DNA from: Lentisphaeria bacterium
GTDB lineage: Bacteria; Verrucomicrobiota; Lentisphaeria; Victivallales; Victivallaceae
Assembly (NCBI GenBank): GCA_018265615.1
Contig: JABLYX010000027.1
Coordinates: 1-55,987 of the forward strand
DNA: 55,987 bases
Reading direction: 5' to 3'
Shown here: piece after piece, positions 8,776 through 16,788 of the stretch
Numbering within the stretch: the first letter of the stretch is position 1
Layout of the letters: the number at the start of each line of letters is the position of its first letter
Position numbers and translations under genes: made by a program
The notes under the pieces: generated by a model
Told to the model about the DNA's origin: nothing
Seen by the model: the letters and a program-made list of their open reading frames with translations, nothing else
The model's database searches: none

Positions 8776-10800
8776 ATGAAGCTGCTGATCGCATTGCTGC
8801 TGGCCGCCGCCGCACCGGCCGTTCCGGGAGAAGATTTTACCCGTTTGCGCGAGCAGTACGTCGAGGTGACGCGCCCCGCCGCGCTGCCGGAAAAGGAGGC
8901 TGTGGAGGCCGTCCTGGCGGAACTGCGCCCGGACGGGTCGTTCTCCTCCTGCAATTACGCCTGCACGCAGCGCGGCACGTGGCGTACCACGGCGCACTGG
9001 TCGAAGCTCGGAACCCTTTCGGCGGAGTTCCGGTTCGGCCGGAACGGCATGAAAGGGGATCCGCGGCTGCTTGACGCCGTCGTGCGCGGCGTGGAGCACT
9101 GGGCCGGAAAGGGGTATGAGAATCCGAACTGGTGGTATCAGTCGATCGGCATTCCGCGCCCGGCTCTGACCGTCCTGCTCCGGATGGGCGATGCGATGCC
9201 GGAGGAGACGCTCCGGAAGTTCCGCCCGGTCCTCGACCGCTCGAAGCCCGGCATGACCGGCCAGAACCGGAATGCACTCTATTCGATCCACCTGCTGAAG
9301 GGAATCGCCTACCGCGACGGCGCGATGGTCCGCGAGGGGCGGGACGGGCTGCTTGAGGGGATCGCGTTCGCGGCTCCGGGCAGAGAAGGGCTTCAGCCCG
9401 ACTTCAGCTTCCATCAGCACGGGCCGCTGCTGCAGTTCGGCAACTACGGACGGGAGTTTTTCGACACGGCTTCGATGTGGGCCGCCGTGCTGGCCGGGAC
9501 GCGGTATGCGTATTCGCCGGAACAGCTCGGGATCGTCCGCGATTATTTCCTGTACGGGCTGCGGTATGTCCTCTATGCGGAGGTGCTCGACTTCTCGGCC
9601 TGCGGGCGGCAGATCGTCGGCGATTCGCAGGCCGGCAAGTTCCGCAGCATCCGGCGCTCGGCGGAGCTGCTGCAGCGCGCCCTGCCGCCGGGCGATGCGG
9701 AGAAGATCCGCGCATTTTACGATGCCCCTTCGCAGTTCGAAGGGTGCCGGTATTATCCGTACAGCGATTTTCTGGTCTGCCGCCGGAGCGGCTTCTATTT
9801 TTCGGTGCGCATGTGTTCGGGCCGCGTACTGGCGGCGGAGGGAACGAACGGCGAAAACCAGCTGGGGCTCTACACCGGCGCGGGCGTGGTTCAGCTGATG
9901 CGCACCGGGGAGGAGTACCGCAGGCTCATGCCGCTCTGGAACTGGCGGCGGCTGCCGGGTGTGACCGCGCCGCAGGATGGCGCTTCCCTCGTCCCGCGCG
10001 GCGGTTTCAACCGCTCCGGGCTGGCCGGCGGAGTCTCGGACGGGCGCAGCGGCGCGGCTCTGTTCGGGCTCGAGACCCGCGAATACTCGGCCCGGAAGAG
10101 CTGTCTCGGCTTCGGCGGCTGTGTCGCGATGATCGGGTCGGAGATCCGCTCGGACGGAGCCGCCCCGTTGAACACGACGATAGATTCCCGCTGGTTCCGG
10201 GGGGAGGCGAAGGTGATTGCGGCGGATGGAAAAGAACTGCTTGTCCCGGAGGGGACGACCGCTTATGATGACGTCTCCGCGGTTGTCCATGACGGGATCA
10301 CCTACCTGTTTCCGGAACCCGCCTCCATCATGGCGGAGCGCCGGCGCGGGCGCGGCACGTGGGAGCCGATCCAGAAATACAATCGCGCGGATCCCGTCGA
10401 GGGCGAGGTGTTCACGCTCTGGTTCGACCATGGGCGGAAGCCGCGGAACGCCGGATACTGCGTAGTCGCCGCCGCGGATGCGCAATCCGCGCGCGGATTC
10501 CGCCTTCTGCCGTCCGCGCCCGGCGTTCACGCCGGATATGACGGCGGTGCAAAGCTTGCGCTGCTGGCGTTCCATGCGCCCGGCGCGGCGGAGATCCCTG
10601 GTGTCGGCACACTTGAGGCGCTGCAGCGCGCTGTCGTGATCGTCCGCGACGGCGTGCTCACGGCGGCCGATCCGGCACAGGGCGGAGAGGAGCTGCGTTT
10701 CCGGCTGAACGGCAAATTGCTGCATGTCCCGGTTCCGCCGCACGGCGGAGCTTCCGCGCCGGTTACTGTTTCCCCCAGAAGTTCTTCAGATCGGCCGTAG
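8776..10800 (+). CDS. Secreted polysaccharide lyase, family 8-like
   Basis: A 674-residue exported enzyme with a signal peptide of about 18 residues. The alpha/alpha-toroid half carries NPNWWYQSIGIPR (116-128) and the PL8 catalytic set: N164 (TGQN), H215 (FHQHG), Y224 (NYG) and R278 (CGRQ). Their spacing (51, 9, 54) nearly matches the N175/H225/Y234/R288 set of chondroitin AC lyase. The C-terminal half is beta-rich, as in PL8 lyases. The family cleaves uronate-containing polymers such as chondroitin, hyaluronan or xanthan by beta-elimination; the exact substrate cannot be told. No strong ribosome site is visible, so translation probably couples to the pseudopilin upstream. Its 3' end overlaps a convergent pseudopilin gene by 38 bp. 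Confidence 0.85.
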   Translation: MKLLIALLLAAAAPAVPGEDFTRLREQYVEVTRPAALPEKEAVEAVLAELRPDGSFSSCNYACTQRGTWRTTAHWSKLGTLSAEFRFGRNGMKGDPRLLDAVVRGVEHWAGKGYENPNWWYQSIGIPRPALTVLLRMGDAMPEETLRKFRPVLDRSKPGMTGQNRNALYSIHLLKGIAYRDGAMVREGRDGLLEGIAFAAPGREGLQPDFSFHQHGPLLQFGNYGREFFDTASMWAAVLAGTRYAYSPEQLGIVRDYFLYGLRYVLYAEVLDFSACGRQIVGDSQAGKFRSIRRSAELLQRALPPGDAEKIRAFYDAPSQFEGCRYYPYSDFLVCRRSGFYFSVRMCSGRVLAAEGTNGENQLGLYTGAGVVQLMRTGEEYRRLMPLWNWRRLPGVTAPQDGASLVPRGGFNRSGLAGGVSDGRSGAALFGLETREYSARKSCLGFGGCVAMIGSEIRSDGAAPLNTTIDSRWFRGEAKVIAADGKELLVPEGTTAYDDVSAVVHDGITYLFPEPASIMAERRRGRGTWEPIQKYNRADPVEGEVFTLWFDHGRKPRNAGYCVVAAADAQSARGFRLLPSAPGVHAGYDGGAKLALLAFHAPGAAEIPGVGTLEALQRAVVIVRDGVLTAADPAQGGEELRFRLNGKLLHVPVPPHGGASAPVTVSPRSSSDRP

Positions 10801-11515
10801 CTTTGCTGTCGACGCCGCTGCCGGGCCCGACGGTTTCGGCGTGCCCGTCGAGAAAGCAGAGATTCGCCCGTTCCGCATGGACGTAGCCGGGACTCGCCCA
10901 TCCGCCCCATCCGAGGGATTTCCAGGCGAAGGAGGGCTGCCAGTTTTCCGGCCGCCCGTTCCAGTCGGCATCCTGTGTGCCGTCGGCGGCGTCTCCGATC
11001 AGGATGACCCTGGTCGGGTGGCGGAACCTGCCCGGCCTCACGAACTTGTTGATGCCCGTCTCCTGGCTGTTGTCGATTTCACCGCCGGACTGTGTGCTCA
11101 GGTAACGGGCATTGTGGCCGTAGCCGAACCGCTCCGGCCGGCTCGGGCAGACCGCCGGTTTCAGGTCGGAGGCCGTGAGGAACACCCGCCCGTCCGCATC
11201 CGGTTCCATTCGGTTTCCCAGGTAGGTGCGCAGCTTGGCCGGCCAGTAGCAGGCGTAGCGGAAACGCGGATCGGAAGCGCTTCCCCTGCTGGTCGGCGCA
11301 ACGGCCGGAACCACATAGCCGCCGCTGTCGTCGGAATATCCCTGCGCCGCATAGCCGAGCTGCCGGAGATTCCCCGTGCAGTTTATGCCGCGCCCGCGCT
11401 CCCGCGCCCGGCCGAGCGCCGGCAGCAGCAGCGCGGCGAGAATCCCGATGATCGCAATCGTGATCAGGAGCTCGATCAGTGTGAATTGTGCGCTGTTTTC
11501 AGGGCGGGTCCGCAT
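10763..11515 (-). CDS. Pseudopilin-like protein
   Basis: A 250-residue pseudopilin homologue. FTLIELL is at residues 11-17, preceded by Gln, and the helix runs ITIAIIGILAALLLPAL. C46 (CTGNLRQLG), AVCP and CFLDGHA complete the shared signature. Its last 12 codons overlap the convergent polysaccharide lyase gene. It is expressed from its own predicted promoter (11551-11578). No enzyme gene follows it on the same strand, so its partner, if any, is unclear; the neighbouring lyase is one candidate. Confidence 0.85.
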   Translation of the reverse strand: MRTRPENSAQFTLIELLITIAIIGILAALLLPALGRARERGRGINCTGNLRQLGYAAQGYSDDSGGYVVPAVAPTSRGSASDPRFRYACYWPAKLRTYLGNRMEPDADGRVFLTASDLKPAVCPSRPERFGYGHNARYLSTQSGGEIDNSQETGINKFVRPGRFRHPTRVILIGDAADGTQDADWNGRPENWQPSFAWKSLGWGGWASPGYVHAERANLCFLDGHAETVGPGSGVDSKATADLKNFWGKQ

Positions 11516-11550
11516 TTTTTAAATTTATCTTTCGTTAATATTCTGTGATT

Positions 11551-11578
11551 AATATACCGTTGCGTGATGTAAATTCAA
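11551..11578 (-). promoter_or_regulatory. Predicted sigma70-type promoter of the pseudopilin gene
   Basis: On the minus strand TTGAAT, 16-bp spacer, TATATT, about 35 bp before the start codon of the gene ending at 10763. Confidence 0.5.
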
Positions 11579-11689
11579 TCATGTTTTTATATTTCAGTTC
11601 AATTAATATTTCATATGGATATATATGTTCGCTATTATTGCGATTTGGAGTAATTAAGCCGGAAATAGTTGAATATATAAAATAAATCA

Positions 11690-11854
11690 GTGTTTTTGCA
11701 TGTGGAACGTGAAATGGCGGCGATGCGCGGGGAAAGGGCGGGGAACCCGGCGGCGTGAAGCTTCCGGCAATCGGAGGCTGCCCGGGATCCTGAGCGGGGC
11801 GCCGGAGAAGAAATTAGAAAGGCCGGAAGGGATTGGCGCACCTTCCGGCCTTTT
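11690..11854 (+). ncRNA. Candidate structured RNA ending in a strong terminator
   Basis: The 441-bp gap between two minus-strand genes has an AT-rich half (11516-11690) and a GC-rich, foldable half ending in a perfect terminator. Inside, GCTTCCG/CGGAGGC forms a 7-bp hairpin with loop GCAAT (about 11758-11776), flanked by CCCGG/CCGGG that can extend it. A weak promoter (TTAAGC, 16 bp, TATAAA, ending near 11681) lies upstream. I do not recognise 6S, SRP, tmRNA or RNase P signatures. The terminator may simply serve the gene on the opposite strand. The rest of the gap, to 11956, shows nothing further. Confidence 0.3.
11818..11854 (+). terminator. Strong rho-independent terminator, possibly bidirectional
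   Basis: A perfect 13-bp stem AAAGGCCGGAAGG / CCTTCCGGCCTTT with a 10-nt loop. On the plus strand it runs into TTTTATATAA; on the minus strand into TTTCTAATTT. It could end transcription of the minus-strand gene 100 bp away as well as any plus-strand transcript. Confidence 0.75.
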
Positions 11855-11956
11855 ATATAATCTCTCTGGGATCAGAGAAGCCATTGATATTATACCACAA
11901 AAAATACGAAAAAGCAAGTCCTGTATTTATTTTTTTATCCTGATTAAATATTTCAG

Positions 11957-13711
11957 CTATTTTGCGGCCGCCGCGGTGGTGAAGCTGCAGGGGGTCGGGG
12001 CGAGCACGCCGCCGTCTGCCGCGCGGAATCCGGTGAACCCCTCCGCATTCAGGTAGATGTGGTAAGTTACGCCGGGCTCCAGCTTCACAGGAAGCGTGAC
12101 CGTCGTGCGGGATTTGTCATAGAAAGGGCGCCCGGTTATCTGCGGGTACGGCTTCTCCCCCCGGCAGAATGACCAGCTTGCATCCGTCATTTCCCGGTCG
12201 AACCTGATGACGATTTTTTTCGTGGCGGGATCGACCTCCTCCGCTCCGTTGGCCGGTGTGCACGCGAGGATCTTCGGGCGTTTCCCGCCGGGGTCCTCTG
12301 CGGCGCCTTTTCCCGTCGTGAAATTGTATTCCGTCGGTGCGAGCACGTTGCCGTCCGCCGCGCAGAAACCGGAGAAGCCCTTTGCGTTCAGGATGATACA
12401 GTAGGCAGTCTCCGGCTCGAGGTTGACCGGTACGGTCAGCGTTGTGCCGGTGCTGTCGTAGGACGGCGTTCCGCCGATCCCGGGGAACGGCCGCCCGGTC
12501 CGGCAGAGCGCCCAGCCGGGGTTTTTCATTTTCCGGTCGAACCTGATGACGATTTTTTTCGTGGCGGGATCGACCTCCTCCGCTCCGTTGGCGGGAGAGA
12601 ATTCGACGATTTTCGGGCCTTTTTTCCGGAGTTCGGCCTCCTCCTGCTGCAGCTTCTGTTCGATGAGCTTGATATTGTCCACGTATTTTGCGATGAGTCC
12701 GATGTATTTCGGGAAGCTCTGTTCGAATTTCCACCCCTTTCCGGCGGCGGCCCGCTCGGCTTCGATGAGCCGGACGAGTTCGCCCATCCAGTAAAAGCCG
12801 TTTTCCTCCTCTTCTGCCATCTCCCGCTCCGCCTGCGCGCCGTCGCCCGTTTCGCGCTGGCGGCAATGGGAGACGGCGCGGACGAAGGTCTCATACATGA
12901 CGGTCTTCGGGGAGCCGTAGGCCATCTGCTTCATTTTTTCCCTGATGTATGGAAAAATCTTCTCTATCGCGGGGGCCAGCCTGTCGTAATGTCTGTCGAC
13001 GGCCGGGTTGATGCAGGAGTGCATGAATTCATGCGTGACGAGGGAGCGGCAGGCCGCCGCGTTTTTCTCCATATCCGGGCTGATCCCGATGATCGCGTAG
13101 AAGGTGCGCCTGTCGCCGTTTCCGGCGGAGGGGCCGTAGTTGCTCGGGCCGTTCAGCAGCGCCGGCACGACGATGAACTCCGATTGCGCCTGCTCCTCGC
13201 CGATGTTCCGGGCGATCCACGGGACGATGGCGGTTTCGTCGACGATTTTCTGCAGCTTCTCCTCCTGTTCCCGGTAGAGCGCATCGTGCTTTGCCAGGAA
13301 TCCGTTGAAATTGACACCATCGGAAAAGCGCCGCAGCAGCAGGGTGAATTCCGGCAGTTTTTCGCGCGGCCAGCGGGAGTCGAGATCGTTCGCCTTTTCC
13401 CACGGGACGGCCGGTTCGAGCTCCGCATCGAGGTGGATCGCCAGCGAGGCGACCGCGTCGTAGCTGACCCCCCTGCCGGCCCGCAGCTGTCGGGCCAGCA
13501 GGACGACCGGCGCGTCTGCCGCCGGCAGGAACGCCTCTTTGAGCGCCTTGTCGTAACCGGCAAGAGCGCAGCGGTTGTACTCCGGGTTCCCCGCCAGCCG
13601 GAACACGAGAGAAAGGAGTTCGATGCGCGGATCGCGCCTGACCGTGATTTCCGCCGCCAGCGGCATTGCGCACAGCAGGACGGGCAGGAGGCAGAGGAAA
13701 AGACGTTTCAT
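11957..13711 (-). CDS. Secreted DUF4932-like putative metallopeptidase with two Ig-like domains
   Basis: A 584-residue exported protein beginning MKRLFLCLLPVLLC, with a signal peptide to about residue 20. An HEFMH motif (H227, H231), matching the HExxH zinc-peptidase signature, lies in a region resembling DUF4932. A short helical stretch (EQKLQQEEAELRKKG) links to two tandem SbsA-type Ig-like (Big_5) domains, each starting PANGAEEVDPATKKI. The start at 13711 was chosen over an ATG 33 bp upstream because it directly follows GGAG at good spacing and starts the signal peptide. Substrate unknown. The two Ig domains share a 60-bp stretch of identical DNA, pointing to recent duplication or gene conversion. 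Confidence 0.72.
   Translation of the reverse strand: MKRLFLCLLPVLLCAMPLAAEITVRRDPRIELLSLVFRLAGNPEYNRCALAGYDKALKEAFLPAADAPVVLLARQLRAGRGVSYDAVASLAIHLDAELEPAVPWEKANDLDSRWPREKLPEFTLLLRRFSDGVNFNGFLAKHDALYREQEEKLQKIVDETAIVPWIARNIGEEQAQSEFIVVPALLNGPSNYGPSAGNGDRRTFYAIIGISPDMEKNAAACRSLVTHEFMHSCINPAVDRHYDRLAPAIEKIFPYIREKMKQMAYGSPKTVMYETFVRAVSHCRQRETGDGAQAEREMAEEEENGFYWMGELVRLIEAERAAAGKGWKFEQSFPKYIGLIAKYVDNIKLIEQKLQQEEAELRKKGPKIVEFSPANGAEEVDPATKKIVIRFDRKMKNPGWALCRTGRPFPGIGGTPSYDSTGTTLTVPVNLEPETAYCIILNAKGFSGFCAADGNVLAPTEYNFTTGKGAAEDPGGKRPKILACTPANGAEEVDPATKKIVIRFDREMTDASWSFCRGEKPYPQITGRPFYDKSRTTVTLPVKLEPGVTYHIYLNAEGFTGFRAADGGVLAPTPCSFTTAAAAK
12194..12592 (-). repeat. Two identical 60-bp direct repeats within one gene
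   Basis: The 60 bases at 12194-12253 recur exactly at 12533-12592, offset by 339 bp (113 codons, one Ig-like domain). Recombination between them would add or remove exactly one domain in frame. Confidence 0.9.
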
Positions 13712-13936
13712 GACGATTCTCCGGTATAATACGCTTTCCATCATGAAAAATCACAAATGCTGCATTTCCGCTTCATTCGCGCGGCCTTGTGCGCGTCTGG
13801 TTAACTCTGTCAGCCGGACACTTACAAAACCACGCGACTTTTGCGGAAATTTCGCATTTATGATTTCTCATTCAGGAAATCGTATAAGGTGAATAACGGG
13901 ATGCGGCCCGACTGAAAGAATATTTCACCGGAATGC

Positions 13937-14007
13937 GGAAAATACAAGTTTCCTGGGAAAATACGCGCATATTTTCCGGTTTTCCGGAAAATATGCCGGA
14001 AAACCGG
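13937..14007 (+). promoter_or_regulatory. Palindromic repeat array upstream of the membrane protein gene
   Basis: This lies in a 371-bp gene-free stretch (13712-14082). GGAAAATA(C/T) occurs at 13937, 13956 and 13986. ATATTTTCCGG (13969-13979) pairs with CCGGAAAATAT (13984-13994) over a TTTT loop. The overlapping segment 13976-13987 can instead pair with CCGGAAAACCGG (13996-14007), so the two folds exclude each other. If read as DNA it is a multi-site operator just upstream of a predicted promoter; if transcribed it could act as a structural switch. No other element was seen in the gap. Confidence 0.5.
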
Positions 14008-14016
14008 GGACGGCGC

Positions 14017-14045
14017 TTGATTTTTCTCTCATCCGAAGTGATATT
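14017..14045 (+). promoter_or_regulatory. Predicted promoter of the small membrane protein
   Basis: TTGATT, 17-bp spacer, GATATT, ending 37 bp before the start codon and directly following the palindromic array. Confidence 0.4.
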
Positions 14046-14082
14046 TCTCCAGGGACCGGAAACAATCACAGGGAGGTTAGTC

Positions 14083-14598
14083 ATGACGACGGAATTTGCG
14101 CCGCTGCCGGAAAATGAATTTCGCGAAGGTCTGCCGAAGTTCGTGAAGGGGTGGGCAATTGCCGACCTTGTGTTCTGCAGCTTGCGGACGCTTCAGTCGC
14201 TGATTTCACTGCTGGTCTGGCTGGTGATCGTTCTGGTTCCGTCGCTCGGCGCGCAGGAGTTTTCCGGTTATGTCGCGGTCGAAGCCGCGCTGTTCGGAGT
14301 GCTCGGCCTCGTCGGGCTGGCCGCGAATATCGCACTTCTGCTGCACCTGCGCTGGGGAGTCGTCTGCGGCTGGATCTGTGCCGGCCTCACGGCGGCGAGC
14401 ATCCTCCAGCAGATCATCTGCGCTTTTCTTATTCCGCAGGACGGCGGCACCGCTCAGACGATCGGAATGGTGTTCGGCGTCGTTTTCGGTTCCGTCTGCC
14501 GTCTGGTCCTGCTTGCGATCTACTGTCTGGTTCTGGTCAGGGCGAGGCGGTTCTTCCTGGCGGGCGAGCGGGCGGGGATGGAAGCCGGCGAAGCGTAA
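14083..14598 (+). CDS. Four-helix integral membrane protein of unknown function
   Basis: A 171-residue protein with four predicted membrane segments at about residues 22-53, 62-88, 93-117 and 125-151 (for example SLISLLVWLVIVLVPSLG and MVFGVVFGSVCRLVLLAIY) and a charged C-terminus. No family was recognised. The ATG follows GGGAGG at good spacing; an in-frame ATG 150 bp upstream would translate the palindromic array and is unlikely. It stands alone between divergent and convergent neighbours, with its own promoter. Confidence 0.65.
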   Translation: MTTEFAPLPENEFREGLPKFVKGWAIADLVFCSLRTLQSLISLLVWLVIVLVPSLGAQEFSGYVAVEAALFGVLGLVGLAANIALLLHLRWGVVCGWICAGLTAASILQQIICAFLIPQDGGTAQTIGMVFGVVFGSVCRLVLLAIYCLVLVRARRFFLAGERAGMEAGEA

Positions 14599-14647
14599 AA
14601 AAGAGCAGGGAAGGCGTTCGGCGCTTTCCGGAGCACCTCCGTTCCGC

Positions 14648-15775
14648 TCAGTCGGCGGGATAACGGACACTCTCGCCGCAGTCGATGATGAGTACCGGCG
14701 GCGGATTTTCCACTTTTCCGAGCCGTTCGAACACCTCTTTGAACGACTCGCGGTTCTGCACCCGGTGGGAAAGTTCGTTCTCATGCGCCGTGACGGCCAT
14801 CGCCGGGCGGGCCGGGGCGAAGTAAGGAGCGAAGCCGGACCAGCAGTTCGAAAGCGCGAGGTCGATCTTCCCCATCGCCGCGAGGGCGTGGTAGACCGCA
14901 TGGTCGGTGTTGTCGCCGTTATGGATGACGTTCATTCCATCCAGCGTGACGATGTAGACGTTGCACGGCGTCTTCCCCTGCGTGCCGGGCAGTGCGCGGA
15001 TCCGCATCCCGGCGAGCCGCCGCTCGGCGTTCGGCCCGTACATGGCGACGAGGTTCGGGGAGCGGACTCCCGGCAGCGCCTTCGCCGGCTCCGGCGCGAC
15101 GACCGTTTTCCCCGCCTTCAGCAGCGCCTCCGCCAGCTGCCGTGAAACATGGTCGCCGTGTTCATGGCTGATGAAGAGCGCATCGAGCTTCCGGGTCAGC
15201 ACATCGAGCTGTTCCGGCGTGTATTCCCGTCCGGAAACGGCGCCGGGCCAGAGGTCGAACCCGATGGTGCGGTTCCTCGATTTCACGACGAAACCCATAT
15301 TGTAGAACTTCCAGACGGTGAGCCCCGTTTCCGGCCCGGGAGCGTCGATTTCGCGGAGCATCCGCTCCATGGCGCGGGCGTGCAGCCGGTCGACGGCGGC
15401 CTGCCACGCCTGCTTCAACGCGGCGGGCGCTTCCGGAGCCTTGTTGTTCACATGCAGCGGATAGTCCATGATGCGCAGCGCAGCTTCGCGGATCCGCTCT
15501 TTTCCGCTCTGCGGCGGATTCCGTTCGAGCACACCAGAAGCGAATTCCAGTGTCCCGCCGATCCAGCCGAAGTTGGCGGACGGGCCGCTGCGGAGCAGGG
15601 CCTCCGCCGCGCGGGCGTCCGGCGTCCCGGCGAACTCCTTTGCGAATGCCGCGACACGTTCCATCGCGGCGCCGTGCAGCTCCGGCTCCGGCGTTACCGG
15701 CCAGTTCAGGGCGGAAAGGGCGGCGGCGGCGCACAGCAGCGCGAGTATTGCAAGATGTTTCAGATGGACCGGCAT
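14648..15775 (-). CDS. Exported metallo-beta-lactamase-fold hydrolase
   Basis: A 375-residue protein with an N-terminal signal peptide (LAILALLCAAAALSA). An approximately 130-residue helical region precedes an MBL-fold domain with the zinc-binding motif SHEHGDH (THxHxDH class), HNGDN (second metal-site Asp) and further histidines (TAHENELSHR). The wording YNMGFVVKSRNRTIGFDLWP is echoed by the MBL protein encoded at 16789, so these are paralogues. The family includes UlaG-like lactonases and other hydrolases; the substrate cannot be read from sequence. AGGAG precedes the ATG. Confidence 0.78.
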   Translation of the reverse strand: MPVHLKHLAILALLCAAAALSALNWPVTPEPELHGAAMERVAAFAKEFAGTPDARAAEALLRSGPSANFGWIGGTLEFASGVLERNPPQSGKERIREAALRIMDYPLHVNNKAPEAPAALKQAWQAAVDRLHARAMERMLREIDAPGPETGLTVWKFYNMGFVVKSRNRTIGFDLWPGAVSGREYTPEQLDVLTRKLDALFISHEHGDHVSRQLAEALLKAGKTVVAPEPAKALPGVRSPNLVAMYGPNAERRLAGMRIRALPGTQGKTPCNVYIVTLDGMNVIHNGDNTDHAVYHALAAMGKIDLALSNCWSGFAPYFAPARPAMAVTAHENELSHRVQNRESFKEVFERLGKVENPPPVLIIDCGESVRYPAD

Positions 15776-15997
15776 GGCGATTCTCCTGTTGGTTTGCGGG
15801 TTGCGGATAATATGGCACGTTTTTCAGAAAAATCCACCCGGCGGGACAGGAGCAAATGAATTTCTAATACGTGTTAAACTGCTGTTACGAAAGAGTTTGC
15901 TTTTTGTTTTTCATCTGGAATCGCGTCCGGGATGCGCTATCTTATGATACAACGCCCCGGGGATCCGCCCCGGTTTCAATCAAATCCAGGAATGAAT

Positions 15998-16765
15998 ATG
16001 AAACGAAACGCCTTTACTCTCATCGAACTGCTCGTTGTGATTGCGATTATCGCGGTTCTTGCCGCGATGCTGCTGCCGGCGCTCGGACGGGCGCGGGAAA
16101 GCGCAAAGCGCACAAGCTGCTCGGGGAACCTCAAGCAGATCATCCTCGCTTACGTCGTCTACTCCGACGAGTACAACGACTGGCTGCTGCCGGCCGCCGT
16201 CAGCAGGAGCTCCGCGCACGGCGGAAAGTACGCGCACTGGGCGAATATGCTCGACGCGCTCTATCTGCACAGCGGGGAGCTCTGGAAATGCCCCGCCGAA
16301 CCGCAGTTCGAATGGACCGGTTTCACCACGGAGGCGACCAACGGCTCCGACAGCATCTCGTACGGCCTGGCGATGCGAACCTTCGGGTACGCGCTCGGCA
16401 ACAACTCCGGAACCATGGTCAAGCGCGGGCATGTCCTGCGGGAGGCGCAGCTGATCGGCGCCCGGCCGTTCGTGACCGGCGACTGCATGCCGAACTTCTA
16501 CGACGCGACCAGCGGCCGTCCGTATCTCGACACGAATGCCGCCGTATCGAGCCTGATCAAGGATCCGGGTGCGGAGGGGCCGTATGCGTGGGGCACGATC
16601 TACCTGCGCCACCCGGCCCGCGCCGCGAATTTCGCGTTCCTCGACGGCAGCGTGCGGACGCTCGACTATACGGTGCTCGCAACGGAACGGCGCACCTACA
16701 TGTCGCCCCGGCAGAAGGTCTCGGGCGGAAATCTCGCCGGGTGGCAGAGCTACCCGGCCAACTGA
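15998..16765 (+). CDS. Pseudopilin-like protein
   Basis: A 255-residue pseudopilin homologue starting MKRNAFTLIELL, with Ala at the -1 position (a tolerated but non-standard residue). C41 (CSGNLKQ), WKCP and FAFLDGSVRTLD match the family; this is the only one here with DGS instead of DGH. The ATG at 15998 follows AGGA by about six bases; upstream in-frame starts would put about 22 unlikely residues before the helix. The gene is 23 bp from the MBL-fold gene downstream and probably co-transcribed with it. Confidence 0.86.
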   Translation: MKRNAFTLIELLVVIAIIAVLAAMLLPALGRARESAKRTSCSGNLKQIILAYVVYSDEYNDWLLPAAVSRSSAHGGKYAHWANMLDALYLHSGELWKCPAEPQFEWTGFTTEATNGSDSISYGLAMRTFGYALGNNSGTMVKRGHVLREAQLIGARPFVTGDCMPNFYDATSGRPYLDTNAAVSSLIKDPGAEGPYAWGTIYLRHPARAANFAFLDGSVRTLDYTVLATERRTYMSPRQKVSGGNLAGWQSYPAN

Positions 16766-16788
16766 AAGTACAAATGAGGAGAGTCGTC

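Noticed and set aside
11700..12056. A 118-codon plus-strand open frame across the terminator
   Set aside because: It would run through a strong terminator and into the opposite gene, has no ribosome site or recognisable domain, and is Arg-rich.
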